A program made the translations under genes and the position numbers. DNA of 64,000 nt from Methylophaga thiooxydans DMS010 (GTDB lineage: Bacteria; Pseudomonadota; Gammaproteobacteria; Nitrosococcales; Methylophagaceae): the NCBI RefSeq assembly GCF_000156355.1, contig NZ_GG657899.1, forward strand, positions 299,910-363,909. The letters run 5' to 3'. Of this stretch, positions 1 through 7,986 are shown piece after piece (the stretch's first letter is position 1; each line of letters begins with the position of its first letter). Below the pieces are notes generated by a model. That model ran no database searches, was not told where the DNA came from, and was given only the letters and a program-made list of their open reading frames with translations.

Positions 1-528
1 AATCGCAATGGCCTGATATTCGCGTTGAACCGTTCTGGCCTGCAACTGTGACACCAGAGAGTTATGCGCCTGCAGCGTTTTAGCCACCATTAACAGGCCT
101 GTCGTGGCTTTATCCAGTCTGTGCACAATGCCTGCACGTGGAATGTTCGCCAGTTGCGGTGCATGGGCAAGCAGGGCATTAACCAGTGTTCCTTGATGGT
201 TGCCTGCGCCAGGATGTACCACCATGCCTGCGGGTTTATTGATAATAATAACGTCATCGTCTTCATGCACGATGTCTAAGGCAATCGGTTCAGCGGACCA
301 GCTCTCATCTTGAGACTGAAGTTCCGTATCTATGATCACGTTTTCACCACCAATCACACTGTCACGTGGCCTTAATATGGCTTCATCGACGGTCACATCA
401 CCGGCTTTAATCCACTTTGTCAGCTGACCACGGGAGAAGTCAGGGAACAGTTTTGCCAAGGCCTGATCGAGACGCATGCCACCGAGTTCGTCCGGGATAA
501 TTTCTTGAAGTTGAATTTTTTCTGACAT
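1..528 (-). CDS. rluD: 23S rRNA pseudouridine synthase RluD (N-terminal 176 residues, cut by window edge)
   Basis: Reading leftward from the ATG at 528 gives 176 codons open to the window edge, so the C-terminus is missing. The first ~80 residues form an S4-type RNA-binding region (RLDQALAKLFPDFSRGQL). The catalytic domain begins with INKPAGMVVHPGAGNHQGTL and contains HRLDKATTGLLMVAK, the RluA/RluD-family signature whose Asp is the catalytic residue. RluD converts uridines 1911, 1915 and 1917 in helix 69 of 23S rRNA to pseudouridine. RluC and RluA are related, but the S4 domain and the motif wording fit RluD best. It is divergent from the cytochrome gene beginning at 602. Confidence 0.9.
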   Translation of the reverse strand, partial: MSEKIQLQEIIPDELGGMRLDQALAKLFPDFSRGQLTKWIKAGDVTVDEAILRPRDSVIGGENVIIDTELQSQDESWSAEPIALDIVHEDDDVIIINKPAGMVVHPGAGNHQGTLVNALLAHAPQLANIPRAGIVHRLDKATTGLLMVAKTLQAHNSLVSQLQARTVQREYQAIAI

Positions 529-601
529 GAAGTTGATTGCTGGTGATTAAATGACAATTATAACGTAGGCTAGTGTTATACGTATGAACAAGGAGAGCGA
601 T

Positions 602-898
602 ATGTCGCTTTATCAGTTGTTGGGCGCATGTTGCCTGCTGTTATCGCTATCGTCTTTACATGCACAAGAGCGTAATGCGGCTTTGTTAGCCTCTGCTTGC
701 GCGGCTTGTCATGGCACTAATGGCCATAGTGTGGCAGGCACACCGAGTCTGGCGGGGTTGGATAAAATGTACTTTGTTGAACAAATGCAGCTTTTTCAAA
801 CAGGTCAGCGGCCCTCCACAGTGATGATGAAGCATGCGAAAGGTTATAGCGAAGATGAAATTCGCTTGTTAGCAGAATTTTTCAGTCAACAGAAATAA
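602..898 (+). CDS. Small monoheme c-type cytochrome, sulfide dehydrogenase cytochrome subunit (FccA) type
   Basis: A 98-residue secreted cytochrome. A hydrophobic signal peptide ending near LHAQ is followed by one CAACH heme site and the C-terminal pattern YFVEQMQLFQTGQRP...AKGYSEDEI. That pattern is typical of the cytochrome subunit of flavocytochrome c sulfide dehydrogenase and related cytochromes c553. An upstream in-frame ATG at 584 exists, but AAGGAG at 590-595 sits six bases before the ATG at 602, so 602 is the start. It would carry electrons in the periplasm. Its expected flavoprotein partner is not adjacent; an FccB-type gene lies at 22761. It ends two bases before the convergent mutM. 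Confidence 0.75.
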   Translation: MSLYQLLGACCLLLSLSSLHAQERNAALLASACAACHGTNGHSVAGTPSLAGLDKMYFVEQMQLFQTGQRPSTVMMKHAKGYSEDEIRLLAEFFSQQK

Positions 899-899
899 A

Positions 900-1718
900 T
901 TACCGTCGCTGACACTGTTTACAAAAGTAGGTGGCGCGTTGTGCCTGACGAATACAATTGATCGGGGCTTGGCAGCGAAGGCAAGGTTCATTCTCGCGAC
1001 CATAGACATTCAATTCTTGTGCAAAATAACCGGGTTTACCATCACTTTTTCGAAAGTCCCTGAGCGTTGTTCCACCTGCTAATAAGGCTCGATTCAAAAC
1101 CAGTTTTATCGCCTCGACTAGTTCTGCCATTTTGGCTTTGCTAATTTTCCCCGCAGCCTTAGCTGGGTGAATACCTGCTAAAAACAACGCCTCGTTCGCG
1201 TAGATATTGCCAACACCGACGACAATTTCACCGTTCATAATAAAGCTTTTGATATTTCCGCTACGGCCTTTGGCTTTTTGATAAAGATAATCAGCATTGA
1301 ATAAGTCCGCTAATGGTTCAGGACCTAAATGCGCTATCAGTTGATGCGTGTCGGTATCTGCCTCTGTCCATAAGACGGCACCAAACCGTCGTGGGTCAGT
1401 AAACCGTAAAACATGACCGTTATTGATGTAGATATCGACGTGGTCATGTTTACCGATATTGTGGTCATTATCGAGAACACGCAAGCGACCTGACATGCCA
1501 AGGTGAAGAATCAAGGTGCCCTTATCACAACGGAAAAGTAAATATTTCGCGCGGCGCTCGACCTTGGTAACGCGTTGATCTTTAACAATGGCTTCAAGTT
1601 GTTCAGGCACAGGCCAGCGCAAGCCACGGTGACGTACTACCATTTTGCTGATGGTATTACCTTCAACATAGGGTTGTATTCCACGACGAGTGGTTTCTAC
1701 TTCAGGTAATTCAGGCAT
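900..1718 (-). CDS. mutM: Formamidopyrimidine-DNA glycosylase MutM (Fpg)
   Basis: 272 residues, normal family length. It begins MPELPEVETTRRGI; after Met removal the N-terminal Pro is the nucleophile and the next Glu is catalytic. Lys58 (RRAKYLLF) is the conserved beta-elimination-region lysine. The C-terminal zinc finger is CLRCQAPINC...CKQCQRR, with four usable cysteines. The enzyme excises 8-oxoguanine and formamidopyrimidines and nicks the abasic site. It is the last gene of a leftward run that starts with the EAL/HDOD gene at 6851, three bases after the DUF4340 gene, so it is probably cotranscribed with the ABC-transporter genes. Confidence 0.97.
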   Translation of the reverse strand: MPELPEVETTRRGIQPYVEGNTISKMVVRHRGLRWPVPEQLEAIVKDQRVTKVERRAKYLLFRCDKGTLILHLGMSGRLRVLDNDHNIGKHDHVDIYINNGHVLRFTDPRRFGAVLWTEADTDTHQLIAHLGPEPLADLFNADYLYQKAKGRSGNIKSFIMNGEIVVGVGNIYANEALFLAGIHPAKAAGKISKAKMAELVEAIKLVLNRALLAGGTTLRDFRKSDGKPGYFAQELNVYGRENEPCLRCQAPINCIRQAQRATYFCKQCQRR

Positions 1719-1720
1719 CG

Positions 1721-2584
1721 TTATTCAGTATCGGTATTTGGCAGTAGTTGTTTCTTTAATGCCAGCGGAAAATCATATTGAAGCTGTAGAGCTGGGTTAA
1801 CAATCTGCAGGCTTTGCGCCGTTTCAGTCATGATGAGTTCTAATGGTTCTGCACGGTTTTCAAGCGATATTCGAATTTGTGGTGCTGGTAAGGTGCTGAT
1901 TGTTTGCTTATCAAGGTAGCGTACTTGCATGGCATACGCCATTTGCCAACTATCAATAACGGATTTCAGTTGATCAGTATTTGATTGGAAGCCGCTACTT
2001 TGCCAGTGCCCATCTTGAAGACTAAGGCTAATTTCGTTATCGCTTAGGTCGCTTATCGTTAATTGTGTGATGGTGTTTTGTTCTGCAATCAAGCGATTAT
2101 CGACAAAACTACCGGCTGAGGCTCTGAGTAGCGGTGCTACATTATCGTCAAGCAGGTAGATCACCTCTTTATGTAACACGTAACGCCGCTTGTTTAGGGT
2201 TTCAACACCGCCGAAATAAAAATGCTGGTCGTTGAAGGTTAATGTTGTTTCAGGCTTGCTGAGGCCGAATTGATCAAGAGAGGCCTGATCCATGGGTTGA
2301 AAATGGCCATAAATCGGTGCTGATAATAGGCTCAGCAGGAGGTTTATACGTGTTTGATTTGCCTGAGCGTCAAAGGGGGCGGTCAGCATCCATGCGTCAT
2401 GCTGTCGCGCCAGCTTGATCATAGGCTTGTTTGTTTGGGCAATCTCGATGGCAGATACGTCTAAAGCAGATAAACTACTGATAGTCGGTGTTTGATCCGA
2501 TACCGGTTGCTCACGTTGTGATAACCAGAGCAACGCGAGCACAACAATTAATAACACCAGATTCGTTAGATAACTGCTTTTCAT
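1721..2584 (-). CDS. DUF4340 domain membrane-anchored protein, partner of a GldG-like transporter
   Basis: 287 residues starting MKSSYLTNLVLLIVVLALLW, a single N-terminal membrane anchor followed by a periplasmic domain with the DUF4340 pattern (LDQFGLSKPETTLTF, NKRRYVLHK, VDNRLIAE). The ATG at 2584 overlaps the stop of the upstream GldG-like gene as ATGA, which favours it over a start seven codons earlier. DUF4340 proteins regularly sit next to GldG-like ABC accessory proteins, as here, and probably form part of that envelope complex. The exact function is unknown. Confidence 0.75.
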   Translation of the reverse strand: MKSSYLTNLVLLIVVLALLWLSQREQPVSDQTPTISSLSALDVSAIEIAQTNKPMIKLARQHDAWMLTAPFDAQANQTRINLLLSLLSAPIYGHFQPMDQASLDQFGLSKPETTLTFNDQHFYFGGVETLNKRRYVLHKEVIYLLDDNVAPLLRASAGSFVDNRLIAEQNTITQLTISDLSDNEISLSLQDGHWQSSGFQSNTDQLKSVIDSWQMAYAMQVRYLDKQTISTLPAPQIRISLENRAEPLELIMTETAQSLQIVNPALQLQYDFPLALKKQLLPNTDTE

Positions 2585-3951
2585 CGGCGTCGTCTCTGCC
2601 ACCAAATACCCAGGCCAATTGCCAGTAACGTTAATGGTAACACCACCAGAAAACCCAAGCCGAGAATGAGTGATTGGTTTTTTGTGAGAGTCAGTTGCGT
2701 GCCGACACTGGTTTTTACGGGAATTTTGATTAATTTGTCATCATGGGCTAGCCAATTAACAAGGGCCATTGCCAAATCTAAGTTGGCGGCATTGCCAATA
2801 TAAGCATTGCTCACAAAATCACTATCACCAATGATGGCAACGCGTTGGTTTCTACTCTGCGCTTGTTGTTCTCGGGTAAGAACATAACCGAGCGAAAAGG
2901 GACCGTGTAAATCGGCACCCTTATCAAATTGTTGCAAAGGGATATTTTCCTGAGTGATCGCGCTGGACTCGACCCACGCATCAGGCTGACTGTTTAATAA
3001 GTTTAAATAACGCCAGTTTCGCGAGCTTTCTGACCCAGATTGTTGTAGTGCAGTCGCTTCTGCGAGAAGGGAAACACTTGCTGTAGCCACACCAACGGGG
3101 TGATTGGCGTAGTCACTGATTAACACAAAACGAGGATCATCAATGCCCAGCATGGCTGTATTCGGATCCATTACCGTACCCGCCACAAAATCAATACCCA
3201 ATGATTCAGACAAGGCATTGAGTGAGTCGGTCTGCTCTGGCTCTGTCAGCCAGAGTAAATTACCGCCTTGGTCGAGGTAGTCTTTGATTAAGGCGACTTC
3301 ACCCGTTAACCAATCCCGTGTTGGGCTGGTTATCACTAATGCCGCTGTGTTGTCAGGAATCTCTGGCGTTTTAACCAAGTTTTGAGCATGCAGTTTAAAG
3401 CCTTGGCTTTGTAGCTGTTGCGCCCAAGTGCTGAGGCTAAAATTCGATTGTTCAAACAGACTACGTTCACCGTGACCTTCAATAAATACAAGCCATTGCT
3501 CCTGTTGACGCGAAACAGTGATCAATGCGTTGGTGAGAGATTGCTCTGATAGATCGAAAACATGTTGCTGTTGTTCGCCCAGACTGACAACCATTTCACC
3601 TTGTTGTTGAATGTTCAAAGCACGTACTTGATCGGGTGAAAATGCTGGATCAATGTAAGAAATGTCGAGCTTATCTGTGTGTGCCTGATAGCGTGATAAT
3701 AATTCGACAGTGGCAGGGCGTAACTGATCATTGGGACTGATAAAGACCTGAATATTGATGGTGTTATCAATTTCTTTAAGCAGTTGTATGCTGGTTTCTG
3801 ACAAGGTGTGCCGGTTATTGGCCGTCCAGTCAAATTGACGGTTGGTGTCGATTGATAGCTTTGCTAACAGCACAATGACGGTCACTAACAAAATATAAAA
3901 AAAGCCTTGCTGCAAGCGAAACAGGCGTTGCGTTTGTCGAGTTATTTTCAT
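2581..3951 (-). CDS. GldG-like ABC transporter auxiliary protein
   Basis: 456 residues with an N-terminal membrane segment (about 13-30), a large periplasmic region resembling the GldG / ABC_transp_aux family (TLSETSIQLLKEIDN, VFISPNDQLRP, FIEGHGERSLFEQ, LDQGGNLLWLTEPE), and a C-terminal membrane helix (LILGLGFLVVLPLTLLAIGL) ending in basic residues. The start overlaps the permease stop by one base. With the neighbouring ATPase, permease and DUF4340 protein it forms a four-gene export or envelope complex of the type named after Bacteroidetes gliding genes. Here there is no reason to infer gliding; the substrate is unknown. Confidence 0.8.
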   Translation of the reverse strand: MKITRQTQRLFRLQQGFFYILLVTVIVLLAKLSIDTNRQFDWTANNRHTLSETSIQLLKEIDNTINIQVFISPNDQLRPATVELLSRYQAHTDKLDISYIDPAFSPDQVRALNIQQQGEMVVSLGEQQQHVFDLSEQSLTNALITVSRQQEQWLVFIEGHGERSLFEQSNFSLSTWAQQLQSQGFKLHAQNLVKTPEIPDNTAALVITSPTRDWLTGEVALIKDYLDQGGNLLWLTEPEQTDSLNALSESLGIDFVAGTVMDPNTAMLGIDDPRFVLISDYANHPVGVATASVSLLAEATALQQSGSESSRNWRYLNLLNSQPDAWVESSAITQENIPLQQFDKGADLHGPFSLGYVLTREQQAQSRNQRVAIIGDSDFVSNAYIGNAANLDLAMALVNWLAHDDKLIKIPVKTSVGTQLTLTKNQSLILGLGFLVVLPLTLLAIGLGIWWQRRRR

Positions 3952-4694
3952 CAGTCGAGTCGCTCTCTATCCAAGCGGCGAATGGTCAGAAGAATAAAGG
4001 TCACAATGACAGTCAGGTAAAAGCTGACATCCTGTGTATTAACTAGGCCTTGGGTCATGGGTTGAAAATGATTGAGTAAAGACAGCCAACTTAATACAGA
4101 AAACCCTTCATTGCTGTTACCGGCCCAGTCAATAATCCACAGAAAAAACAGAATCGCGAAGGTGCTGACTGCGGCAATGGCAGGCTGTTTGGTGAGTGAG
4201 GAGATATAGAGGCCAATGGCAGTGAAGCTTGCTATCAACAGGGTTAGACCGAGCATGGCTGCGCCAAGTTGGAATAAGTCAAGCGTACTACCAACGTGTA
4301 ATGATACTGGCATCAGTAGGGTTAGGAGGGCGAGCAGCATAAAAAAGCTCAAGGTGCCAAAGTACTTGCCCAACACAATCTGGCGAATACTCATAGGAGC
4401 CGAAGAAAGTAGTGAGAGCGTTTCATTACGCCTTTCTTCAGCAATGATGCGCATAGTCAGCAATGGGCTGATCAGCAGAATAATAATGGCAGCATTATTG
4501 AGTAATGGAATGGCGATCATTTCGGTCACGCCGGGAGCGCCGGGTATAGCCGAAATTTGACTCTGGACCGAGTTGAAATAATCAATATGCGTCAGAAATA
4601 AATAGGCCAGCAATAACTGAGTCATTGCCAGGATAACCCAGGCAAGTGGTGACAGAAATAAACGGTGTAATTCGTTACGCGCGATATTAAGCAT
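3951..4694 (-). CDS. ABC-2 type transporter permease (GldF/NosY-like)
   Basis: 247 residues with six predicted membrane helices. The N-terminus IARNELHRLFLSPLAWVI and the internal RIIAEERRNETLSLLSSAPMS are typical of ABC-2 permeases, the latter being the coupling region with an EERR/ET motif. It overlaps the end of the upstream ATPase gene by eight bases, which implies translational coupling. It pairs with the ATPase at 4687-5625 and the GldG-like protein downstream. Confidence 0.88.
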   Translation of the reverse strand: MLNIARNELHRLFLSPLAWVILAMTQLLLAYLFLTHIDYFNSVQSQISAIPGAPGVTEMIAIPLLNNAAIIILLISPLLTMRIIAEERRNETLSLLSSAPMSIRQIVLGKYFGTLSFFMLLALLTLLMPVSLHVGSTLDLFQLGAAMLGLTLLIASFTAIGLYISSLTKQPAIAAVSTFAILFFLWIIDWAGNSNEGFSVLSWLSLLNHFQPMTQGLVNTQDVSFYLTVIVTFILLTIRRLDRERLD

Positions 4695-5625
4695 CGGTAT
4701 CTTCGTTTTGGATAATTTTCATAAACACATCTTCCAAACTATGCTGCTCAGGCATCAACATGGACAGTTGCCAGGCGTTGTTTACCGCGAGTTGAAGCAG
4801 CGACTGTGTCGGGTTCGTGTCGGGGTGATAGTGCACGCGAAAGCGATAATCGCTAAGGGTGTCGATGTTTTCTATGCCAGGGATATGTCGCATTTTCTCT
4901 GCAAGCATGGGCTGCTCAAAGGCTAATAGAAGGCTGGATGCCTGCATTTTCTGACTTAACGCATCAATACTGTCATTAAACATGAGTTGACCATGTGAAA
5001 TGATTTGCACGCGGTCACAGAGCATTTGTACTTCAGGCAGGATATGTGTCGAGAGAATGACACTGTGTTCATTTGCGATATCGCGTATAAGCTGGCGAAT
5101 TTCTCTGATCTGAATGGGATCAAGACCAGATGTGGGTTCATCCAGAATCACCACGGCAGGCGAATGAATAATGGCCTGAGCAATCCCTACACGCTGTTGA
5201 AACCCTTTTGATAGATTGCCAATGAGCCTGTTGCTGACGTTTGTTAGACCACAACGTTCTATGGCTGAGTCGATAGCAGCCTTTTGATGCTGTTTGTCGA
5301 TAGCATTAAGACGTGCGCAGAACTGTAAAAACTCAGCAACAGTCAGTTCTTTATAAAGTGGTGGTGTTTCGGGGAGATAACCGATGTGCGCTTTGGCTTG
5401 TTTGGGATGATCCAATAGATCAACACCGTTGATAATGATTTGACCATTATCAGGTGCCAGATTGCCGCTGAGCATACGCATGGTAGTACTTTTACCTGCA
5501 CCATTTGGCCCTAAAAAGCCAAGTACTTCACCTTTATGAATGGTAAAGCTCACATTGTTTACGGCAACTTCAGTGCCGAAGTAACGTGATAATTCTGAAG
5601 CTTGTAGCAGCGGCTCTTTCATCAT
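4687..5625 (-). CDS. ABC transporter ATP-binding protein (GldA/NosF-like)
   Basis: 312 residues. Walker A is GPNGAGKST, followed by the Q-loop, the signature LSKGFQQRVGIAQA, Walker B VVILDEPTSGLDP and the H-loop HILPEVQ. The C-terminal extension is the DUF4162-like region common to ABC-2 exporters. Two adjacent ATGs (5625 and 5622) follow immediately after the stop of the EAL/HDOD gene at 5628, so the genes are probably cotranscribed. It supplies ATP hydrolysis to the permease encoded next. Confidence 0.92.
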   Translation of the reverse strand: MMKEPLLQASELSRYFGTEVAVNNVSFTIHKGEVLGFLGPNGAGKSTTMRMLSGNLAPDNGQIIINGVDLLDHPKQAKAHIGYLPETPPLYKELTVAEFLQFCARLNAIDKQHQKAAIDSAIERCGLTNVSNRLIGNLSKGFQQRVGIAQAIIHSPAVVILDEPTSGLDPIQIREIRQLIRDIANEHSVILSTHILPEVQMLCDRVQIISHGQLMFNDSIDALSQKMQASSLLLAFEQPMLAEKMRHIPGIENIDTLSDYRFRVHYHPDTNPTQSLLQLAVNNAWQLSMLMPEQHSLEDVFMKIIQNEDTDA

Positions 5626-5627
5626 GC

Positions 5628-6851
5628 TTAAACCACTTCTTTTGTTTGTATAGACCACTCTGCGGCATTAATATAACTCTGGCTGAAGATTTCCAGAGAA
5701 GCCTTCGCGTTCTCCAACTCACTCCATAAGCCGCGTTCGTATAGTTCAATATCGTTCAGTAGCTGGCCTAACTCACCTTGTTTGTGTAACAGCGCTTGCT
5801 TAGTTTCATCAGCTAGCGGTAACGATTTAACAATGATTGCCATAGGCTGATTGAGCATGGCATCAATCGTTGAAAATAAACCAACTAGAAAGCTACTTTC
5901 AGAGCTGCAATCATAGTGAGGCGCCAGTGACTCGCCCATCTTAGCGCGAATCAATGCCTGATCTAAGAGTTCTTCCGGTACGGAGTCAAGCTCACTCATG
6001 ATAATTAGTGAGGTCCAGGTTTTAATCGCTTTCAGCCCAAGAATAACGAGACCTTGTCGAATTGAATTAATCTGTCTTGGCATGCCAATAGCGGCAGAGT
6101 TAAGTAAGCGCAGCAGCTTATAAGTTAACCCGGGATCATGACTAATTAACTGCTCAATCTCTTCAAATTCAACATCCTCCTCCTGCAACTTCTGCATGAG
6201 TTTAACCAAGATAAGCTGGTTATCAGGGATGGGGGTGTCTTCGATGTTATCAGGACGGCAGAAAAAGAAGCCCTGAAAAAAATCAAACCCAAGTTCCATA
6301 CACAATTCAAACTCTTCGCGGGTTTCCACTTTTTCAGCAAGTAACTTGACGTCGTATTGACGAAGAATAGTGACATGCTCACGCAAAGCCGCTTCATCTA
6401 AAGCCAGAATGTCGACTTTTATAATCGACGCCAATTCAACTAAGGGACGTAATGACTCATGGAAGATAAAATCATCCAGCGCGATGGTGTAGCCTTGCTT
6501 AATTAATTTTCTAACACCATCCAGCAGCTCATCATCAACGATAATATCTTCCAGGATCTCGACAATGACCCTGTTTTGACTGGTCGGAAGCGGATCTTCA
6601 TTGAGAATAAAGTTTCGTGTCAGGTTGATAAAGGCGGTGTGGTTACCAATTACACGTTCAATACCAAGTTCTAGAAAAGCATAATTAATAACACGGCTGG
6701 TAGCGGTGTCACCAGACAATGAGGACAGATCAGCAAATGTTTGATCGCTGGCACTCCGAAACAATAGTTCGTAAGCATAAATATCATATTGTCGATCAAA
6801 AATTGGTTGTCTGGCGATAACAACCAATGGGCGCTCATTTAGCGTTTCCAT
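5628..6851 (-). CDS. EAL-HDOD signalling protein (YuxH/CdgJ type, degenerate EAL)
   Basis: 407 residues. The N-terminal half is an EAL-like fold: ARQPIFDRQYDIYAYELLFR replaces the usual EALLR, and LDDFIFHESL replaces the DDFGTGYSS loop, so metal-binding residues are missing and c-di-GMP phosphodiesterase activity is unlikely. The C-terminal half, from about residue 205, is HDOD (LISHDPGLTYKLLRLLNSAA, IRQGLVILGLKAIKTW). Such proteins in Vibrio (CdgJ) and Bacillus (YuxH) act as regulators of motility or surface behaviour. It heads a leftward operon with the ABC genes and mutM. A 7-bp inverted repeat lies just upstream at 6872-6897. Confidence 0.88.
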   Translation of the reverse strand: METLNERPLVVIARQPIFDRQYDIYAYELLFRSASDQTFADLSSLSGDTATSRVINYAFLELGIERVIGNHTAFINLTRNFILNEDPLPTSQNRVIVEILEDIIVDDELLDGVRKLIKQGYTIALDDFIFHESLRPLVELASIIKVDILALDEAALREHVTILRQYDVKLLAEKVETREEFELCMELGFDFFQGFFFCRPDNIEDTPIPDNQLILVKLMQKLQEEDVEFEEIEQLISHDPGLTYKLLRLLNSAAIGMPRQINSIRQGLVILGLKAIKTWTSLIIMSELDSVPEELLDQALIRAKMGESLAPHYDCSSESSFLVGLFSTIDAMLNQPMAIIVKSLPLADETKQALLHKQGELGQLLNDIELYERGLWSELENAKASLEIFSQSYINAAEWSIQTKEVV

Positions 6852-6871
6852 TTATCACTCTCCATCACGAA

Positions 6872-6897
6872 TGCCCATCATAATCATCTTATGGGCA
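6872..6897. repeat. Inverted repeat upstream of the EAL/HDOD gene
   Basis: TGCCCAT at 6872-6878 is the exact reverse complement of ATGGGCA at 6891-6897, separated by 12 bases. It lies between the start of the EAL/HDOD gene (6851) and the rpmG terminator. It could be an mRNA hairpin or a protein-binding site; nothing else in the sequence decides between these. Confidence 0.35.
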
Positions 6898-6927
6898 CAA
6901 AAAAACCCGCAATAGCGGGCTTTTTGT
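6898..6927 (-). terminator. Rho-independent terminator of rpmB-rpmG
   Basis: CCCGC (6906-6910) and GCGGG (6915-6919) form a stem with a four-base AATA loop, flanked by a run of A on the left and TTTTT on the right. Leftward transcripts from rpmG meet the hairpin followed by a U tract, so it terminates the ribosomal-protein operon. The symmetric flanks mean it could work in both directions. Confidence 0.85.
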
Positions 6928-6950
6928 TAATACTGGCAAATTAGCCGGTA

Positions 6951-7106
6951 TTATTTGATTTTTGCTTCTTTATACATCACATGCTTGCGAACAACTGGAT
7001 CAAATTTTTTGATTTCCAGCTTTTCGGGCATGGTGCGTTTGTTTTTGTCTGTGGTGTAGTAGTGACCTGTACCCGCAGATGAGACTAATTTAATTTTATC
7101 GCGCAT
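6951..7106 (-). CDS. rpmG: 50S ribosomal protein L33
   Basis: A 51-residue frame from the ATG at 7106 to TAA at 6951: [20 protein letters not shown], then [22 protein letters not shown] and a lysine-rich end. This is full-length L33 of the cysteine-free (zinc-independent) type. It lies 13 bases after rpmB, the standard rpmBG operon arrangement, and is followed by a clear terminator. Confidence 0.97.
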   Translation of the reverse strand: MRDKIKLVSSAGTGHYYTTDKNKRTMPEKLEIKKFDPVVRKHVMYKEAKIK

Positions 7107-7119
7107 GTCTCTTTATCTC

Positions 7120-7356
7120 CTAAACTTTTTCGCCACGAGCACGCATATCAGTCAGAACTGCATCGATGCCTTTCTTATCGATGATGCGAAGACCATGGTT
7201 GCTGACACGCAGCTTGACCCAGCGATTTTCTGACTCAACCCAAATGCGGTGTGAGTGAAGGTTGGGTAAGAAACGACGTTTTGTTTTGTTGTGAGCGTGA
7301 GAAACGTTGTTTCCGCTCATAGGGCGCTTGCCCGTTACCTGACATACTCTGGCCAT
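7120..7356 (-). CDS. rpmB: 50S ribosomal protein L28
   Basis: 78 residues starting [20 protein letters not shown], the conserved L28 N-terminus, so the ATG at 7356 is preferred over one 12 codons upstream. The body [17 protein letters not shown] and the C-terminal [17 protein letters not shown] match the family. It is cotranscribed with rpmG. The gap to the tlpA-like gene (7357-7470) contains an AT-rich TATAAA-like box on the minus strand near 7438-7443 that may be the operon promoter. Confidence 0.97.
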   Translation of the reverse strand: MARVCQVTGKRPMSGNNVSHAHNKTKRRFLPNLHSHRIWVESENRWVKLRVSNHGLRIIDKKGIDAVLTDMRARGEKV

Positions 7357-7470
7357 TTTAGAACCTGCTCCTGATGAACCTATTTTTACCACAGGGTTCC
7401 AAATAAGGTCCCTGCCTGCATCTACAAAGCCGAACTTTATACCATATATGCTTTTAGATGTGTAGTGAAT

Positions 7471-7986
7471 TTATGACTGTATGGGCTCAAGTCCCATCGC
7501 AGCGAGTCTTTGTTTTAATTGCTCTGATTTTAGTGCTCCAATTTTGCGCATCACGATTTCACCTTCTGGCGAAATTAGGAAGTGCGTTGGGGTGACTCTG
7601 ACATTATCAAATGCCTCAGAAATTTCGCCAGTTTTATCCCATGTGATTAGGTAGGGGAGGCCTTTCTGTTTGCGCATAGTTTTGATGTGTTCAGGGTAAT
7701 CGTGAGGCATCGCAACACTGATCATTTTCAGCCCTTGCTCAGCGTATTCATCATGTAACGCGATAAGTTCAGGCATTTCTTTGATACAGCCGGGACAATC
7801 GGTAGCCCAAAAAATCATCAAAATGGGGTTGCCTTGGTAGTCGACCAGCTGATGCTCGCCGCCATCAATATCGGTAAAGCTAATTTCAGGCATGGCTTGT
7901 TGTGACGGTGGCATGACAAGAAATGACACCACAGCAGCGAAGGCTACGATCAGCACGATGAGTAAGTTTTTTATTACTGGTTTCAT
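7471..7986 (-). CDS. TlpA-like membrane-anchored thioredoxin/redoxin
   Basis: 171 residues. An N-terminal helix (KNLLIVLIVAFAAVVSFLVM) anchors or exports it, and a thioredoxin fold follows with FWATDCPGCIKEMPEL, i.e. a CxxC active site, and the cis-Pro region VRVTPTHFLISPEG. Family members are periplasmic thiol-disulfide reductants, often for cytochrome c maturation or protein repair. Its start overlaps the end of the acetolactate-synthase-like gene by four bases (ATGA), so the two are translationally coupled, an unusual pairing with no obvious shared pathway. Confidence 0.85.
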   Translation of the reverse strand: MKPVIKNLLIVLIVAFAAVVSFLVMPPSQQAMPEISFTDIDGGEHQLVDYQGNPILMIFWATDCPGCIKEMPELIALHDEYAEQGLKMISVAMPHDYPEHIKTMRKQKGLPYLITWDKTGEISEAFDNVRVTPTHFLISPEGEIVMRKIGALKSEQLKQRLAAMGLEPIQS

